Origin: Flavobacterium endophyticum
GTDB taxonomy: Bacteria; Bacteroidota; Bacteroidia; Flavobacteriales; Flavobacteriaceae
NCBI RefSeq assembly: GCF_003634455.1
Contig: NZ_RBLC01000001.1
Location: 2,064,417-2,128,416, forward strand
Reading direction: 5' to 3'
DNA: 64,000 bases
Positions within the stretch are counted from its first letter, which is position 1. Each line of letters starts with the position of its first letter. Both the position numbers and the translations under genes were made by a program. Shown piece by piece: positions 17,321 to 24,968 of the stretch. Below the pieces are notes generated by a model. That model was not told the origin of the DNA. It ran no database searches and saw only the letters and a program-made list of their open reading frames with translations.

Positions 17321-17354
17321 AAAAAACCTCTGCATTTCGCAGAGGTTTTTTTTT
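17321..17354 (+). terminator. Attenuator terminator A
   Basis: Perfect 13-bp stem, AAAAAACCTCTGC (17321-17333) with GCAGAGGTTTTTT (17339-17351), five-base loop and T-run. The 5' arm bases CTCTGC (17328-17333) can alternatively pair with GCAGAG at 17274-17279 inside leader ORF A. No large gene follows before leader B. Confidence 0.85.
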
Positions 17355-17423
17355 GGAACAAAACAAAATTTATAAAAGATACGATTGAAATTCTTATTAA
17401 CTAACTCAAATAAATTTCAATCC

Positions 17424-17447
17424 TCCTCCTCGAATTTTTGAGGAGGA
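17424..17447 (+). repeat. Hairpin upstream of leader B
   Basis: Stem TCCTCCTC (17424-17431) with GAGGAGGA (17440-17447) lies 17 nt before the leader B start and has no T-run. It may protect or insulate the second leader, or reduce readthrough. Confidence 0.5.
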
Positions 17448-17464
17448 ACAAAAAATTAAAAAAG

Positions 17465-17551
17465 ATGAACACGACAATGATGATTTGCTGTAAAAAACAT
17501 ATGTGGATTTATTGCCACCTCAAACTCCATTGCCAAAAGCGAACGACTTAA
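17465..17551 (+). CDS. Putative Cys/Met leader peptide B (28 codons)
   Basis: A short ORF, ATG to TAA, encoding 28 residues. Residues 5-17 read MMICCKKHMWIYC, and in all there are four Cys (codons 8, 9, 17, 23), three internal Met and three His, far above normal frequencies. The end of the ORF contains GCCAAAAG (17532-17539), identical to part of the following terminator's 3' arm. A ribosome at the stop codon would cover it, whereas one stalled at Cys8/Cys9 would not. It resembles leader A in composition (both have TxxIC and HM motifs) and may be a divergent duplicate. It is the leader closest to the OsmC gene. Confidence 0.65.
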   Translation: MNTTMMICCKKHMWIYCHLKLHCQKRTT

Positions 17552-17572
17552 TCTCTGTTTATATTCAAGTGT

Positions 17573-17616
17573 AAAGTCCTTTTGGTAAGCCAGCCAAAAG
17601 GACTTTTTGTTTTTTA
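17573..17616 (+). terminator. Attenuator terminator B upstream of the OsmC gene
   Basis: Perfect 13-bp stem, AAAGTCCTTTTGG (17573-17585) with CCAAAAGGACTTT (17594-17606), followed by a T-rich tract. CTTTTGGT (17579-17586) can instead pair over 8 bp, one of them a G-U pair, with GCCAAAAG in leader ORF B. It ends about 30 nt before the OsmC ATG. Confidence 0.85.
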
Positions 17617-17647
17617 TCAAATAATTATCAATCTCAATAAAAAAATT

Positions 17648-18070
17648 ATGAAAGCAATAAATGTTTTAGGATACTCCAGAAATAACGAACAATTCGTTGT
17701 AAAGACACAGAATTCTGATGTAAGAATCAGCAACAATAAAAAATTTCCAGAACTCGAAGGACCTAGTCCGTTTGAATATATCCTTGCCGGTTTTGCAGGA
17801 TGCGTCAATGCGGTTAGCCAAAAAGTAGCCGAAGAATTGGGCATAAACCTAAAATCGCTACAGGTAGAAATCACGGGAACCATAAGCCAAGAAGAAAGAG
17901 TCGGTTTCAGCAAAATTGAAATTGTACTGAAACCAACGACTGATGCTTCGCTGCAAGTGCTCCAAAAATGGTTAAAATTAGTACAGCAAAAAAGTCCGGT
18001 TTATGACAACTTGGTCAATACAACTCCGGTCGAATTAATTTTGTACAAAGAATATAATTATGCCGCATAA
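17648..18070 (+). CDS. OsmC family protein with a single cysteine
   Basis: A 140-residue cytosolic OsmC/Ohr-fold protein. I start it at the ATG at 17648, which gives the usual N-terminus; an in-frame upstream GTG-type start would lie inside the attenuator hairpin. The first family cysteine is present in LAGFAGCVNA (about residue 51). The second, normally in a CP motif, is Ser here (QQKSPVYDN). A two-cysteine peroxidase cycle is therefore unlikely, and the protein may do another thiol-related job. It lies behind two Cys/Met-rich attenuators and ahead of a methionine block, which suggests a role in sulfur metabolism. Confidence 0.85.
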   Translation: MKAINVLGYSRNNEQFVVKTQNSDVRISNNKKFPELEGPSPFEYILAGFAGCVNAVSQKVAEELGINLKSLQVEITGTISQEERVGFSKIEIVLKPTTDASLQVLQKWLKLVQQKSPVYDNLVNTTPVELILYKEYNYAA

Positions 18071-18123
18071 AGCATAAATCACAAAATTGTTTAGTTTGTT
18101 TTATTTGTTTGTTTGTTGAAAAG

Positions 18124-18159
18124 GCTGCTTTTGATTGCCAGTCAAAAGCAGCTCTTTTT
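18124..18159 (+). terminator. Terminator-like hairpin between the OsmC and homoserine-dehydrogenase-like genes
   Basis: Perfect 11-bp stem GCTGCTTTTGA/TCAAAAGCAGC around TTGCCAG, then CTCTTTTT. It resembles attenuator hairpin B (same cTTTTg..gCCAG..cAAAAg core). It lies 21 nt before the next ATG. Confidence 0.75.
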
Positions 18160-18179
18160 AAACCTAAAGCCTCAAAATC

Positions 18180-18707
18180 ATGTCAGTTAAAAAAATAAAT
18201 ATTATTCTTTTCGGAATAGAAACCGTCGGAAGTTCTTTGATAAACCAAATACTTGCCAGCCAAAAAGCACCTTTGGAAAATAGAAAATTTGAATTAAGAT
18301 TGCCGATAATAACCAATTCTACAGTAGCTTTTTTTGAAAAACCAACTGTAAAAAATGCTTGGGAAGCCAATTTTATTCAGTTTGCAATTCCCTTTAAGGT
18401 AGAAGATATCATCAGTTTTGTTCAAGAAAATGAACTTGAAAATCTTATCGCTGTCGATACCACCGAAACCGACGATTTGCTTTCTGAATATTTCGAATTA
18501 TTGCAAAACGACTTCGATGTTATCAGCACGAATCCAGTCATAGAAAAGCTTCCTGCGGATTTTAATGCATCTATAAATGCTAGCCTGAAGAAATTCGGAA
18601 AAGAATTTTTCTTCATAAATCCAATAAAAAAAGAAGCTGTTTCTGAAACCCTACTTAAGAAAATCATCCAAATTGCAGAAAAGCAAGATTTGAAGTTAGC
18701 AGTATAA
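18180..18707 (+). CDS. Homoserine dehydrogenase-like N-terminal fragment, probably non-catalytic
   Basis: A 175-residue protein resembling only the NAD-binding half of homoserine dehydrogenase: a Rossmann start (NIILFGIETVGSSLINQIL), a mid-region IAVDTTETDD and ISTNPVIEKL where real enzymes have a TANK-type motif. The dinucleotide loop reads GIETVG, lacking the middle Gly of GxGxxG. The Lys of the TANK motif is gone and the whole catalytic/dimerisation domain is missing. The frame is otherwise intact and its codon use looks normal, so it may be a maintained pseudoenzyme or a decaying remnant. The position between OsmC and metH fits a former methionine-precursor gene. Confidence 0.65.
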   Translation: MSVKKINIILFGIETVGSSLINQILASQKAPLENRKFELRLPIITNSTVAFFEKPTVKNAWEANFIQFAIPFKVEDIISFVQENELENLIAVDTTETDDLLSEYFELLQNDFDVISTNPVIEKLPADFNASINASLKKFGKEFFFINPIKKEAVSETLLKKIIQIAEKQDLKLAV

Positions 18708-18721
18708 TTTCCTTTCGGCTA

Positions 18722-18752
18722 TTGCAAAAACCAAACATATTGCATTACTTTG
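18722..18752 (+). promoter_or_regulatory. Promoter of the SAM riboswitch / metH transcript
   Basis: TTG at 18722-18724, a 20 nt spacer and TTACTTTG at 18745-18752 (one mismatch), about 24 nt before the aptamer P1 stem. Confidence 0.5.
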
Positions 18753-18775
18753 CAGTGTTCATACAAATATTGACA

Positions 18776-18875
18776 GTTATCACGAAAGGCAGAGGGATTA
18801 GACCCGGTGAAGCCTTAGCAACCCTTTAAGCTTTAAAGAAGGTGCTACATTCTACCACGAAAGTGGATAGATAAC
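18776..18875 (+). ncRNA. SAM-I (S-box) riboswitch controlling metH-metF
   Basis: The P1 stem GTTATC (18776-18781) pairs with GATAAC (18870-18875). Inside are the hallmarks of the class: AGAGGGATTAGACCCGGTGA, GAAGCCTTAGCAACCC, then AAGGTGCTACATTCTACC and the final CACGAAAGTGGATAGATAAC. It binds S-adenosylmethionine and should reduce expression of the metH genes when SAM is plentiful. The 167 nt between the aptamer and metH has a short GAAAAACC/GGTTTTTTC pairing option (18881-18888 with 18953-18961) but no clear strong terminator, so the output mechanism is open. Confidence 0.95.
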
Positions 18876-19042
18876 ACACAGAAAAACCTTGGTTTTCTCT
18901 CCCTTTTCCTGACAACATATTGATATTTAATTTTTAAGAAGCAAATGGCCTTGGTTTTTTCAATACTCCATTTCCTGCTTTCTGAAAAATAATGAACTTT
19001 TGGATTCAACAGAATCGTTGCATAACCATTAGTATCGAAAAA

Positions 19043-20041
19043 ATGTCAGACATACACAAAGCTATTAAAGAAAGAATCCTTGTTCTCGACGGAGCAATGG
19101 GAACAATGCTTCAGCGCTACAATTTCTCTGAAGAAGATTTCCGTGGCGAAAGATTTAAAGATTTTCCACATCCTCTGAAAGGAAATAATGATTTATTGTC
19201 ATTGACCCAGCCCCAAGCCATTCGCGATGTACACCGTCAGTATTTTGAAGCAGGCGCAGATATTGTCGAAACCAATACATTTTCAGGAACTACAATTGGC
19301 ATGGCGGATTATCATCTCGAAGATCTCGTCTATGAATTAAACTACGAATCGGCAAAACTAGCTCGCGAAGTAGCCGATGAGTTTACTAAAAAAGACCCAA
19401 GCAAGCCTCGTTTTGTTGCAGGCTCTATCGGTCCGACGAACAGGACAGCCAGTATGTCACCCGATGTAAACGACCCAGGGTATAGAGCCGTTACTTTTGA
19501 TGATTTGAGAATCGCCTACAAACAACAAGTCGAAGCATTGATTGACGGAGGCTCAGACATCTTGTTGGTAGAAACGATCTTCGATACTCTAAATGCCAAA
19601 GCGGCCTTATTTGCTATCGAAGAAGTCAAAGAAGAAAGAAATCTTGATATTCCGATTATGGTTTCTGGAACAATTACAGATGCTTCTGGAAGGACACTTT
19701 CAGGCCAAACAGTCGAAGCCTTTCTGATTTCAATCTCGCATATTCCTTTATTAAGTGTCGGATTTAACTGTGCTTTGGGTGCCGACCAATTGAAGCCTTA
19801 CTTGCAGAGATTGTCACACAATACGTCGTTTAATATTTCAGCCCATCCCAATGCAGGATTGCCGAATGCTTTTGGACAATACGACCAGACTCCAGAAGAA
19901 ATGCAGGCTTTGATTCGGGAATATCTCCAAGATAATCTTATCAATATAATAGGAGGATGCTGTGGTACTAATCCAGAACACATCCGCCTGATTGCAGAAG
20001 CCGCAAAAGAATATGCACCAAGAATTGTAGAACCAGTTTAA
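19043..20041 (+). CDS. metH: Homocysteine S-methyltransferase, N-terminal module of split methionine synthase
   Basis: A 332-residue cytosolic enzyme module that binds homocysteine. [15 protein letters not shown] is at the N-terminus, and the zinc cysteines are in VGFNCALG and [11 protein letters not shown] use the ATG at 19043; an upstream ATG at 18992 would add 17 residues not typical of the family. In many Bacteroidota methionine synthase is encoded by two genes, and this is the first. It is followed after 26 nt by the second part and preceded by a SAM-I riboswitch. Confidence 0.95.
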   Translation: MSDIHKAIKERILVLDGAMGTMLQRYNFSEEDFRGERFKDFPHPLKGNNDLLSLTQPQAIRDVHRQYFEAGADIVETNTFSGTTIGMADYHLEDLVYELNYESAKLAREVADEFTKKDPSKPRFVAGSIGPTNRTASMSPDVNDPGYRAVTFDDLRIAYKQQVEALIDGGSDILLVETIFDTLNAKAALFAIEEVKEERNLDIPIMVSGTITDASGRTLSGQTVEAFLISISHIPLLSVGFNCALGADQLKPYLQRLSHNTSFNISAHPNAGLPNAFGQYDQTPEEMQALIREYLQDNLINIIGGCCGTNPEHIRLIAEAAKEYAPRIVEPV

Positions 20042-20067
20042 AAACTACAGCTAAAGAAAAACAGAAA

Positions 20068-22752
20068 ATGGCAGATGTTGATTGTAAGAAACACCTAAAA
20101 TTATCAGGCCTTGAGCCTTTAATCATAACTCCCGAAAGTATTTTTGTGAACGTGGGCGAACGGACAAACGTTACCGGTTCTCGAAAATTCTTGCGTCTCA
20201 TAAAAGAAGAAAAGTACGAAGAAGCTTTAGATATTGCCAGAGCCCAAGTAGAAGGCGGTGCCCAAATCATCGATATCAATATGGATGAAGGAATGCTTGA
20301 TGGTGTTCATGCCATGACGACTTTCCTGAACCTGATTGCTGCAGAACCCGATATTTCTCGAGTTCCTGTGATGATTGATAGTTCCAAATGGGAAATCATC
20401 GAAGCAGGCTTGAAAGTCGCACAAGGAAAAAGCGTCGTCAATTCGATCAGTTTAAAAGAAGGTGAAGACAATTTTATCCGTCAGGCAAAATTGATAAAAA
20501 AGTATGGAGCTGCAGTAATCATAATGGCCTTTGATGAAGTCGGTCAAGCCGATACTTACGAGAGAAGGATTGAAATCTGCAAGCGTTCCTACGATGTTTT
20601 AGTAGACCAAGTCGGTTTTCCAGCAGAAGATATCATTTTCGATCCTAATATTTTTCCCGTGGCGACAGGTATGGAAGAACACCGTCAAAACGCTGTAGAT
20701 TTTTTCCGAGCTACAAAATGGATCAAAGAGAATCTTCAGTATGCAAGTGTCAGTGGAGGCGTGAGTAATGTTTCTTTTTCTTTTCGAGGAAATGACCGTG
20801 TTCGCGAAGCCATGCATTCTGCCTTTTTATACCATGCCGTAAATAACGGAATGACGATGGGAATCGTAAACCCAGAAATGCTGGAAATTTACGACCAGAT
20901 ACCAAAAGATTTATTAGAGCATGTCGAAGATGTCTTGCTTGACAGAAGAGATGATGCAACGGAAAGGCTTTTATCTTTTGCCGAAAACATAAAAGGCGAT
21001 ACCAAAGAAGTAACAGAAAAACAAGCCCAAGAATGGCGCTCGCTTCTAATTCAGGAGAGGCTTACGCATGCTTTAGTGAGAGGGATTGATGAATTTATTG
21101 AGGCCGATATCGAAGAAGCAAGACAGCTTGCAGCAAAACCGATCGAGGTCATTGAAATCAATTTGATGGCCGGAATGAATGTCGTTGGAGATTTATTCGG
21201 AAGCGGAAAAATGTTCCTGCCCCAAGTAGTCAAATCAGCAAGAGTTATGAAAAAAGCAGTTGCGTATCTGCTACCTTATATAGAAGCTGAAAAAGACGGG
21301 ACTTCAAGTTCTGCTGGAAAAGTACTGATGGCAACAGTTAAGGGCGACGTTCATGATATTGGAAAAAATATCGTAGCGGTGGTTCTGGGATGTAATAATT
21401 ATGAAATTATCGACCTTGGTGTCATGGTGCCGCCAGAAAAAATCATCCAGACTGCCATTGAAGAAAAAGTAGATATTATTGGCCTAAGCGGCCTAATTAC
21501 GCCTTCCTTGGATGAAATGGTCTATTTGGCAAAACAGATGGACAAATTAAATATCAATATTCCAATCATGATTGGTGGAGCGACAACTTCGCGCGCGCAT
21601 ACGGCCGTGAAAATTGCTCCTGAATACAGAGAAACCGTTGTCCATGTAAACGATGCATCGCGAGCGGTTACGGTTGCTGGGAATCTAATCAATAAAAATA
21701 CCAACCAAGAATATTTCAAAAGCCTTCGTTCAGAATATGACGAATTGCGTGAAGGCTATCTGAACAGAAGCCGCGACAAAAATTTCCTAGATATTGAAGA
21801 AGCCAGAAAAAATAAATTAAAACTGGATTGGGACAATTTCTCTCCAGCTAAACCTAATTTTATTGGGGCAAAAACCATCGAAATAAAGCTGGACGAATTA
21901 GTTGATTATATCGACTGGACGCCTTTTTTCAGAACTTGGGATTTGCATGGGAAATATCCAAATATTTTGACGGATGAGATAGTAGGGGAACAAGCTACTA
22001 TTTTATTTTCCGATGCTCAAAAAATGCTAAAGCAGATGTTGTCAGAAAGCTGGCTCGAAGCGAAAGGAATCTATGGGATTTTTCCAGCGAACCAAATTAA
22101 TGACGACGATATCGAATTATTTGATGAAAGCGGAAAACACCTGCAGACTTTCTTGACCCTAAGACAGCAATCGGCAAAAACAAAAGGAGCTCCAAACATT
22201 GCATTAGCCGATTTTATTGCACCGAAGGATTCTGGAAAGACTGATTATATGGGCGCTTTTTGCGTAACGACAGGTTTCGGGGTAGATGAAAAAGCAGCTG
22301 AATTTGAGAAAAATCTCGATGATTATAATTCGATCATGGTTAAAGCTTTAGGAGATCGTTTTGCTGAGGCTTTTGCGGAATATTTGCACGAGAAAATCAG
22401 AAAAGAAATATGGGGCTACGCTTCGGATGAGGTTTTAAGTAATGAAGAATTAATCAAAGAAAGCTACAAAGGAATACGCCCTGCACCCGGATATCCGGCT
22501 TGCCCTGACCATTTAGAAAAACCTACGATTTGGAAATTATTAAATGTTGAAGAAGAGATAGGCGTAACCTTGACCGAAAGTATGGCCATGTGGCCAGCTT
22601 CTTCGGTTTCTGGATATTATTTCGGAAATCCGGAGAGCAAGTATTTCGGTCTTGGAAAAATCAAGAAAGACCAAGTCGAAGATTATGCCAAACGCCGAAA
22701 CGTTTCGTATGAATATGCCGAAAAATGGCTTAACCCAAATATTGCAGATTAG
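20068..22752 (+). CDS. metH: Methionine synthase, folate/cobalamin/reactivation part
   Basis: An 894-residue enzyme completing the cobalamin-dependent methionine synthase. Domains in order are: pterin-binding (about 10-270; [14 protein letters not shown]), cobalamin cap and B12-binding Rossmann domain (about 305-560; [14 protein letters not shown] supplies the DxHxxG cobalt-ligand motif) and the SAM-dependent reactivation domain (about 575-890; [12 protein letters not shown]). It transfers the methyl group of methyltetrahydrofolate to homocysteine bound by the neighbouring module. Probably one transcript with the first metH part and metF. Confidence 0.97.
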   Translation: MADVDCKKHLKLSGLEPLIITPESIFVNVGERTNVTGSRKFLRLIKEEKYEEALDIARAQVEGGAQIIDINMDEGMLDGVHAMTTFLNLIAAEPDISRVPVMIDSSKWEIIEAGLKVAQGKSVVNSISLKEGEDNFIRQAKLIKKYGAAVIIMAFDEVGQADTYERRIEICKRSYDVLVDQVGFPAEDIIFDPNIFPVATGMEEHRQNAVDFFRATKWIKENLQYASVSGGVSNVSFSFRGNDRVREAMHSAFLYHAVNNGMTMGIVNPEMLEIYDQIPKDLLEHVEDVLLDRRDDATERLLSFAENIKGDTKEVTEKQAQEWRSLLIQERLTHALVRGIDEFIEADIEEARQLAAKPIEVIEINLMAGMNVVGDLFGSGKMFLPQVVKSARVMKKAVAYLLPYIEAEKDGTSSSAGKVLMATVKGDVHDIGKNIVAVVLGCNNYEIIDLGVMVPPEKIIQTAIEEKVDIIGLSGLITPSLDEMVYLAKQMDKLNINIPIMIGGATTSRAHTAVKIAPEYRETVVHVNDASRAVTVAGNLINKNTNQEYFKSLRSEYDELREGYLNRSRDKNFLDIEEARKNKLKLDWDNFSPAKPNFIGAKTIEIKLDELVDYIDWTPFFRTWDLHGKYPNILTDEIVGEQATILFSDAQKMLKQMLSESWLEAKGIYGIFPANQINDDDIELFDESGKHLQTFLTLRQQSAKTKGAPNIALADFIAPKDSGKTDYMGAFCVTTGFGVDEKAAEFEKNLDDYNSIMVKALGDRFAEAFAEYLHEKIRKEIWGYASDEVLSNEELIKESYKGIRPAPGYPACPDHLEKPTIWKLLNVEEEIGVTLTESMAMWPASSVSGYYFGNPESKYFGLGKIKKDQVEDYAKRRNVSYEYAEKWLNPNIAD

Positions 22753-22769
22753 AGAAATTTTGGATGTCT

Positions 22770-22817
22770 GATTTAGGATTTTTGATTTTAGCTCACCTAA
22801 ATCAAAAATCCTAAATC
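22770..22817. repeat. Long intergenic hairpin between metH and metF
   Basis: Arms of 21-22 nt (22770-22791 and 22797-22817) built on GATTTAGGATTTTTGATTT are complementary apart from one bulged T, around a CTCAC loop. No T-run follows, so it is more likely an mRNA-stability or intergenic repeat element than a terminator. Related AATCC/AAATC-rich sequence recurs at 48221-48262. Confidence 0.7.
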
Positions 22818-22832
22818 CTAAATTATAAATTG

Positions 22833-23789
22833 ATGAAAGTAACCGAACATATAGAAAAAGCGAACGGGAAATCTTTATTTTCCTTTGAAATATTGCCTCC
22901 ATTAAAAGGCCAAAATATCCAATCCATTTTTGACAGTATTGATCCTTTGATGGAATTCAATCCACCGTTTATTGATGTGACCTACCATCGTGAAGAATAC
23001 GAATACAAAGAACTGCCTAGCGGTTTGTTAGAGAAAAAGATTGTCAAAAAACGTCCTGGAACGGTCGGTATTTGTTCGGCAATTCAAAACAAATACCAAG
23101 TTGATGCGATTCCGCATATTCTTTGTGGTGGTTTTACGAAAGAAGATACCGAAAACTTCTTGATTGATTTGGATTTTCTCGGAATCCAAAATGTAGTGGC
23201 TTTGCGCGGCGACGCCGTTAAAAATGAGACCTATTTCAAGCCTGAAAAAGAAGGAAACCATTATGCTACAGAATTGGTTACGCAGATTTCAAATCTGAAT
23301 AATGGAATTTATTTAGATGACGAATTGCAGAATTCTTCTGCAACCAACTTCTGCATCGGAGTGGCTGGCTATCCAGAAAAACACATGGAAGCACCCAGCT
23401 TGGACAGCGATATTTATTTCTTGAAACAAAAAATAAAGAATGGAGCTTCCTATATTATTACGCAGATGTTTTTTGACAATAAAAAGTTTTTCGATTTTGT
23501 CGCAAAATGCAGAAAAGAAGGCATTACGGTTCCAATTATTCCGGGACTAAAGCCGATTTCTACAAAAAAACAATTGAACTTGGTACCGCACCGTTTTAAG
23601 GTTGATATTCCTGATGAACTGATCATGTCTATTGTTCGTGCCAGCGATTCAGAAGCTGTAAAACAAATAGGAATTGAATGGTGCATCAACCAAAGCAAGG
23701 AGCTAATCAAAGAAGGAATTCCTGTTCTCCACTATTATTCTATGGGAAAAGCGGAGAATATCAAGGCAATCGCAAGAGAGGTTTTTTAA
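22833..23789 (+). CDS. metF: Methylenetetrahydrofolate reductase
   Basis: A 318-residue flavoenzyme reducing 5,10-methylene- to 5-methyl-tetrahydrofolate, the methyl donor for the metH product upstream. Typical features are FSFEILPPLKGQNI (the catalytic Glu of the FExxPP motif), VTYHREEY, NVVALRGDAVK, IGVAGYPEKH and ITQMFFDNKKFFDF. The ATG at 22833 is preferred to a TTG one codon upstream. Third gene of the riboswitch-controlled block. Confidence 0.96.
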   Translation: MKVTEHIEKANGKSLFSFEILPPLKGQNIQSIFDSIDPLMEFNPPFIDVTYHREEYEYKELPSGLLEKKIVKKRPGTVGICSAIQNKYQVDAIPHILCGGFTKEDTENFLIDLDFLGIQNVVALRGDAVKNETYFKPEKEGNHYATELVTQISNLNNGIYLDDELQNSSATNFCIGVAGYPEKHMEAPSLDSDIYFLKQKIKNGASYIITQMFFDNKKFFDFVAKCRKEGITVPIIPGLKPISTKKQLNLVPHRFKVDIPDELIMSIVRASDSEAVKQIGIEWCINQSKELIKEGIPVLHYYSMGKAENIKAIAREVF

Positions 23790-23849
23790 CATAAGCTTGT
23801 AAGCTTACTTTTATTAGTTATTTTTGGCAATGCTAATCCGAAACAAATA

Positions 23850-24953
23850 GTGTTGCCAAAAAAACTTAATTTTCTAATTCTCCTCATTTCAACCCTCGCT
23901 TTCTCGCAAGAGCAGAACGGAAAATTTACGATTGATGCTAATTATTTCTACGGTAATATTTTGCCTCACAACAATACGATCAGGCATTTGATTACAGAAC
24001 ATCCCGAGGGTATCTTAATCAGTTTCAATAAAAAAACGTTTGGAGAAAAAGAATGGCAGTCGGCATATAACTTCCCGGATTATGGTGCTTCCTTTCACTA
24101 TGAGAATACCAAAAATAAAACTTTAGGAGACTTATACGGATTGTATGGTCATTATAGCTTCTATTTTTTTAACCGAAATCTGATGTTCCGAGTAGGTCAA
24201 GGAATTGCTTATAACACAAATCCTTATGACAGAGATACCAACTTTCGCAATTTGGCATACGGTTCAAATTGGATGCCTTCAACCTATTTATTGCTGAATT
24301 ATAAAAAAGAAAATCTATTCAAGAATATCGGCATTCAAGCCGGGATTAGCTTTTTTCATCATTCAAATGCAAACCTAGCATCGCCAAATACAAGTACGAA
24401 TACCTTGGCTATGAATCTGGGAGTTAATTATTCTTTTGAAAAAAGCGAACAAAATCAGCGATATACAAGAGTTTATGATACGATTATAAATTATAGACAG
24501 CCGATCAAATTCAATATTGCCTTCCGAACCGGATTTAATGAAAGCGATATTATCGGAAGCGGGACATTCCCTTTTTATGTGCTATCTGCTTATGCCGACA
24601 AACGTCTTTCCAGAAAAAGCGCTATCCAATTCGGAGCCGATTTTTTCATAATGAAATATCTCGAAGAATATATCAAATTTAAATCAGTCGCGTATCCAAA
24701 CGAACACGTAGATTCCAATACAGATTATAGAAGAATAGGACTTTACATCGGGCACGAACTTTTTATAAATGATTTATCCGTGGAAGCTCAGGTTGGCTAT
24801 TACGTTTATTCCCCATTTGATTACTTAGGCCCATTTTACCAGAGAATTGGCTTGAAATATTATATTAGCAATACCATTTTCACATCAATGACATTAAAAA
24901 CACATGCTGCAAAAGCCGAAGCAGTAGAATTTGGTGTCGGTGTAAGATTATAA
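23850..24953 (+). CDS. Acyloxyacyl hydrolase / lipid A deacylase-like outer-membrane protein
   Basis: A 367-residue outer-membrane protein, with a signal peptide ending near LAFSQ and a beta-barrel pattern. FFHHSNANL (about residue 170) matches the His-Ser catalytic motif of PagL-type lipid A 3-O-deacylases. No ATG is available: the frame opens with GTG at 23850 or TTG at 23853. Only 15 nt separate it from a close paralog, so they are cotranscribed. By family it would remove acyl chains from lipid A; the substrate has not been shown for this subgroup. Confidence 0.75.
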   Translation: MLPKKLNFLILLISTLAFSQEQNGKFTIDANYFYGNILPHNNTIRHLITEHPEGILISFNKKTFGEKEWQSAYNFPDYGASFHYENTKNKTLGDLYGLYGHYSFYFFNRNLMFRVGQGIAYNTNPYDRDTNFRNLAYGSNWMPSTYLLLNYKKENLFKNIGIQAGISFFHHSNANLASPNTSTNTLAMNLGVNYSFEKSEQNQRYTRVYDTIINYRQPIKFNIAFRTGFNESDIIGSGTFPFYVLSAYADKRLSRKSAIQFGADFFIMKYLEEYIKFKSVAYPNEHVDSNTDYRRIGLYIGHELFINDLSVEAQVGYYVYSPFDYLGPFYQRIGLKYYISNTIFTSMTLKTHAAKAEAVEFGVGVRL

Positions 24954-24968
24954 ATAAATTATAACAGA

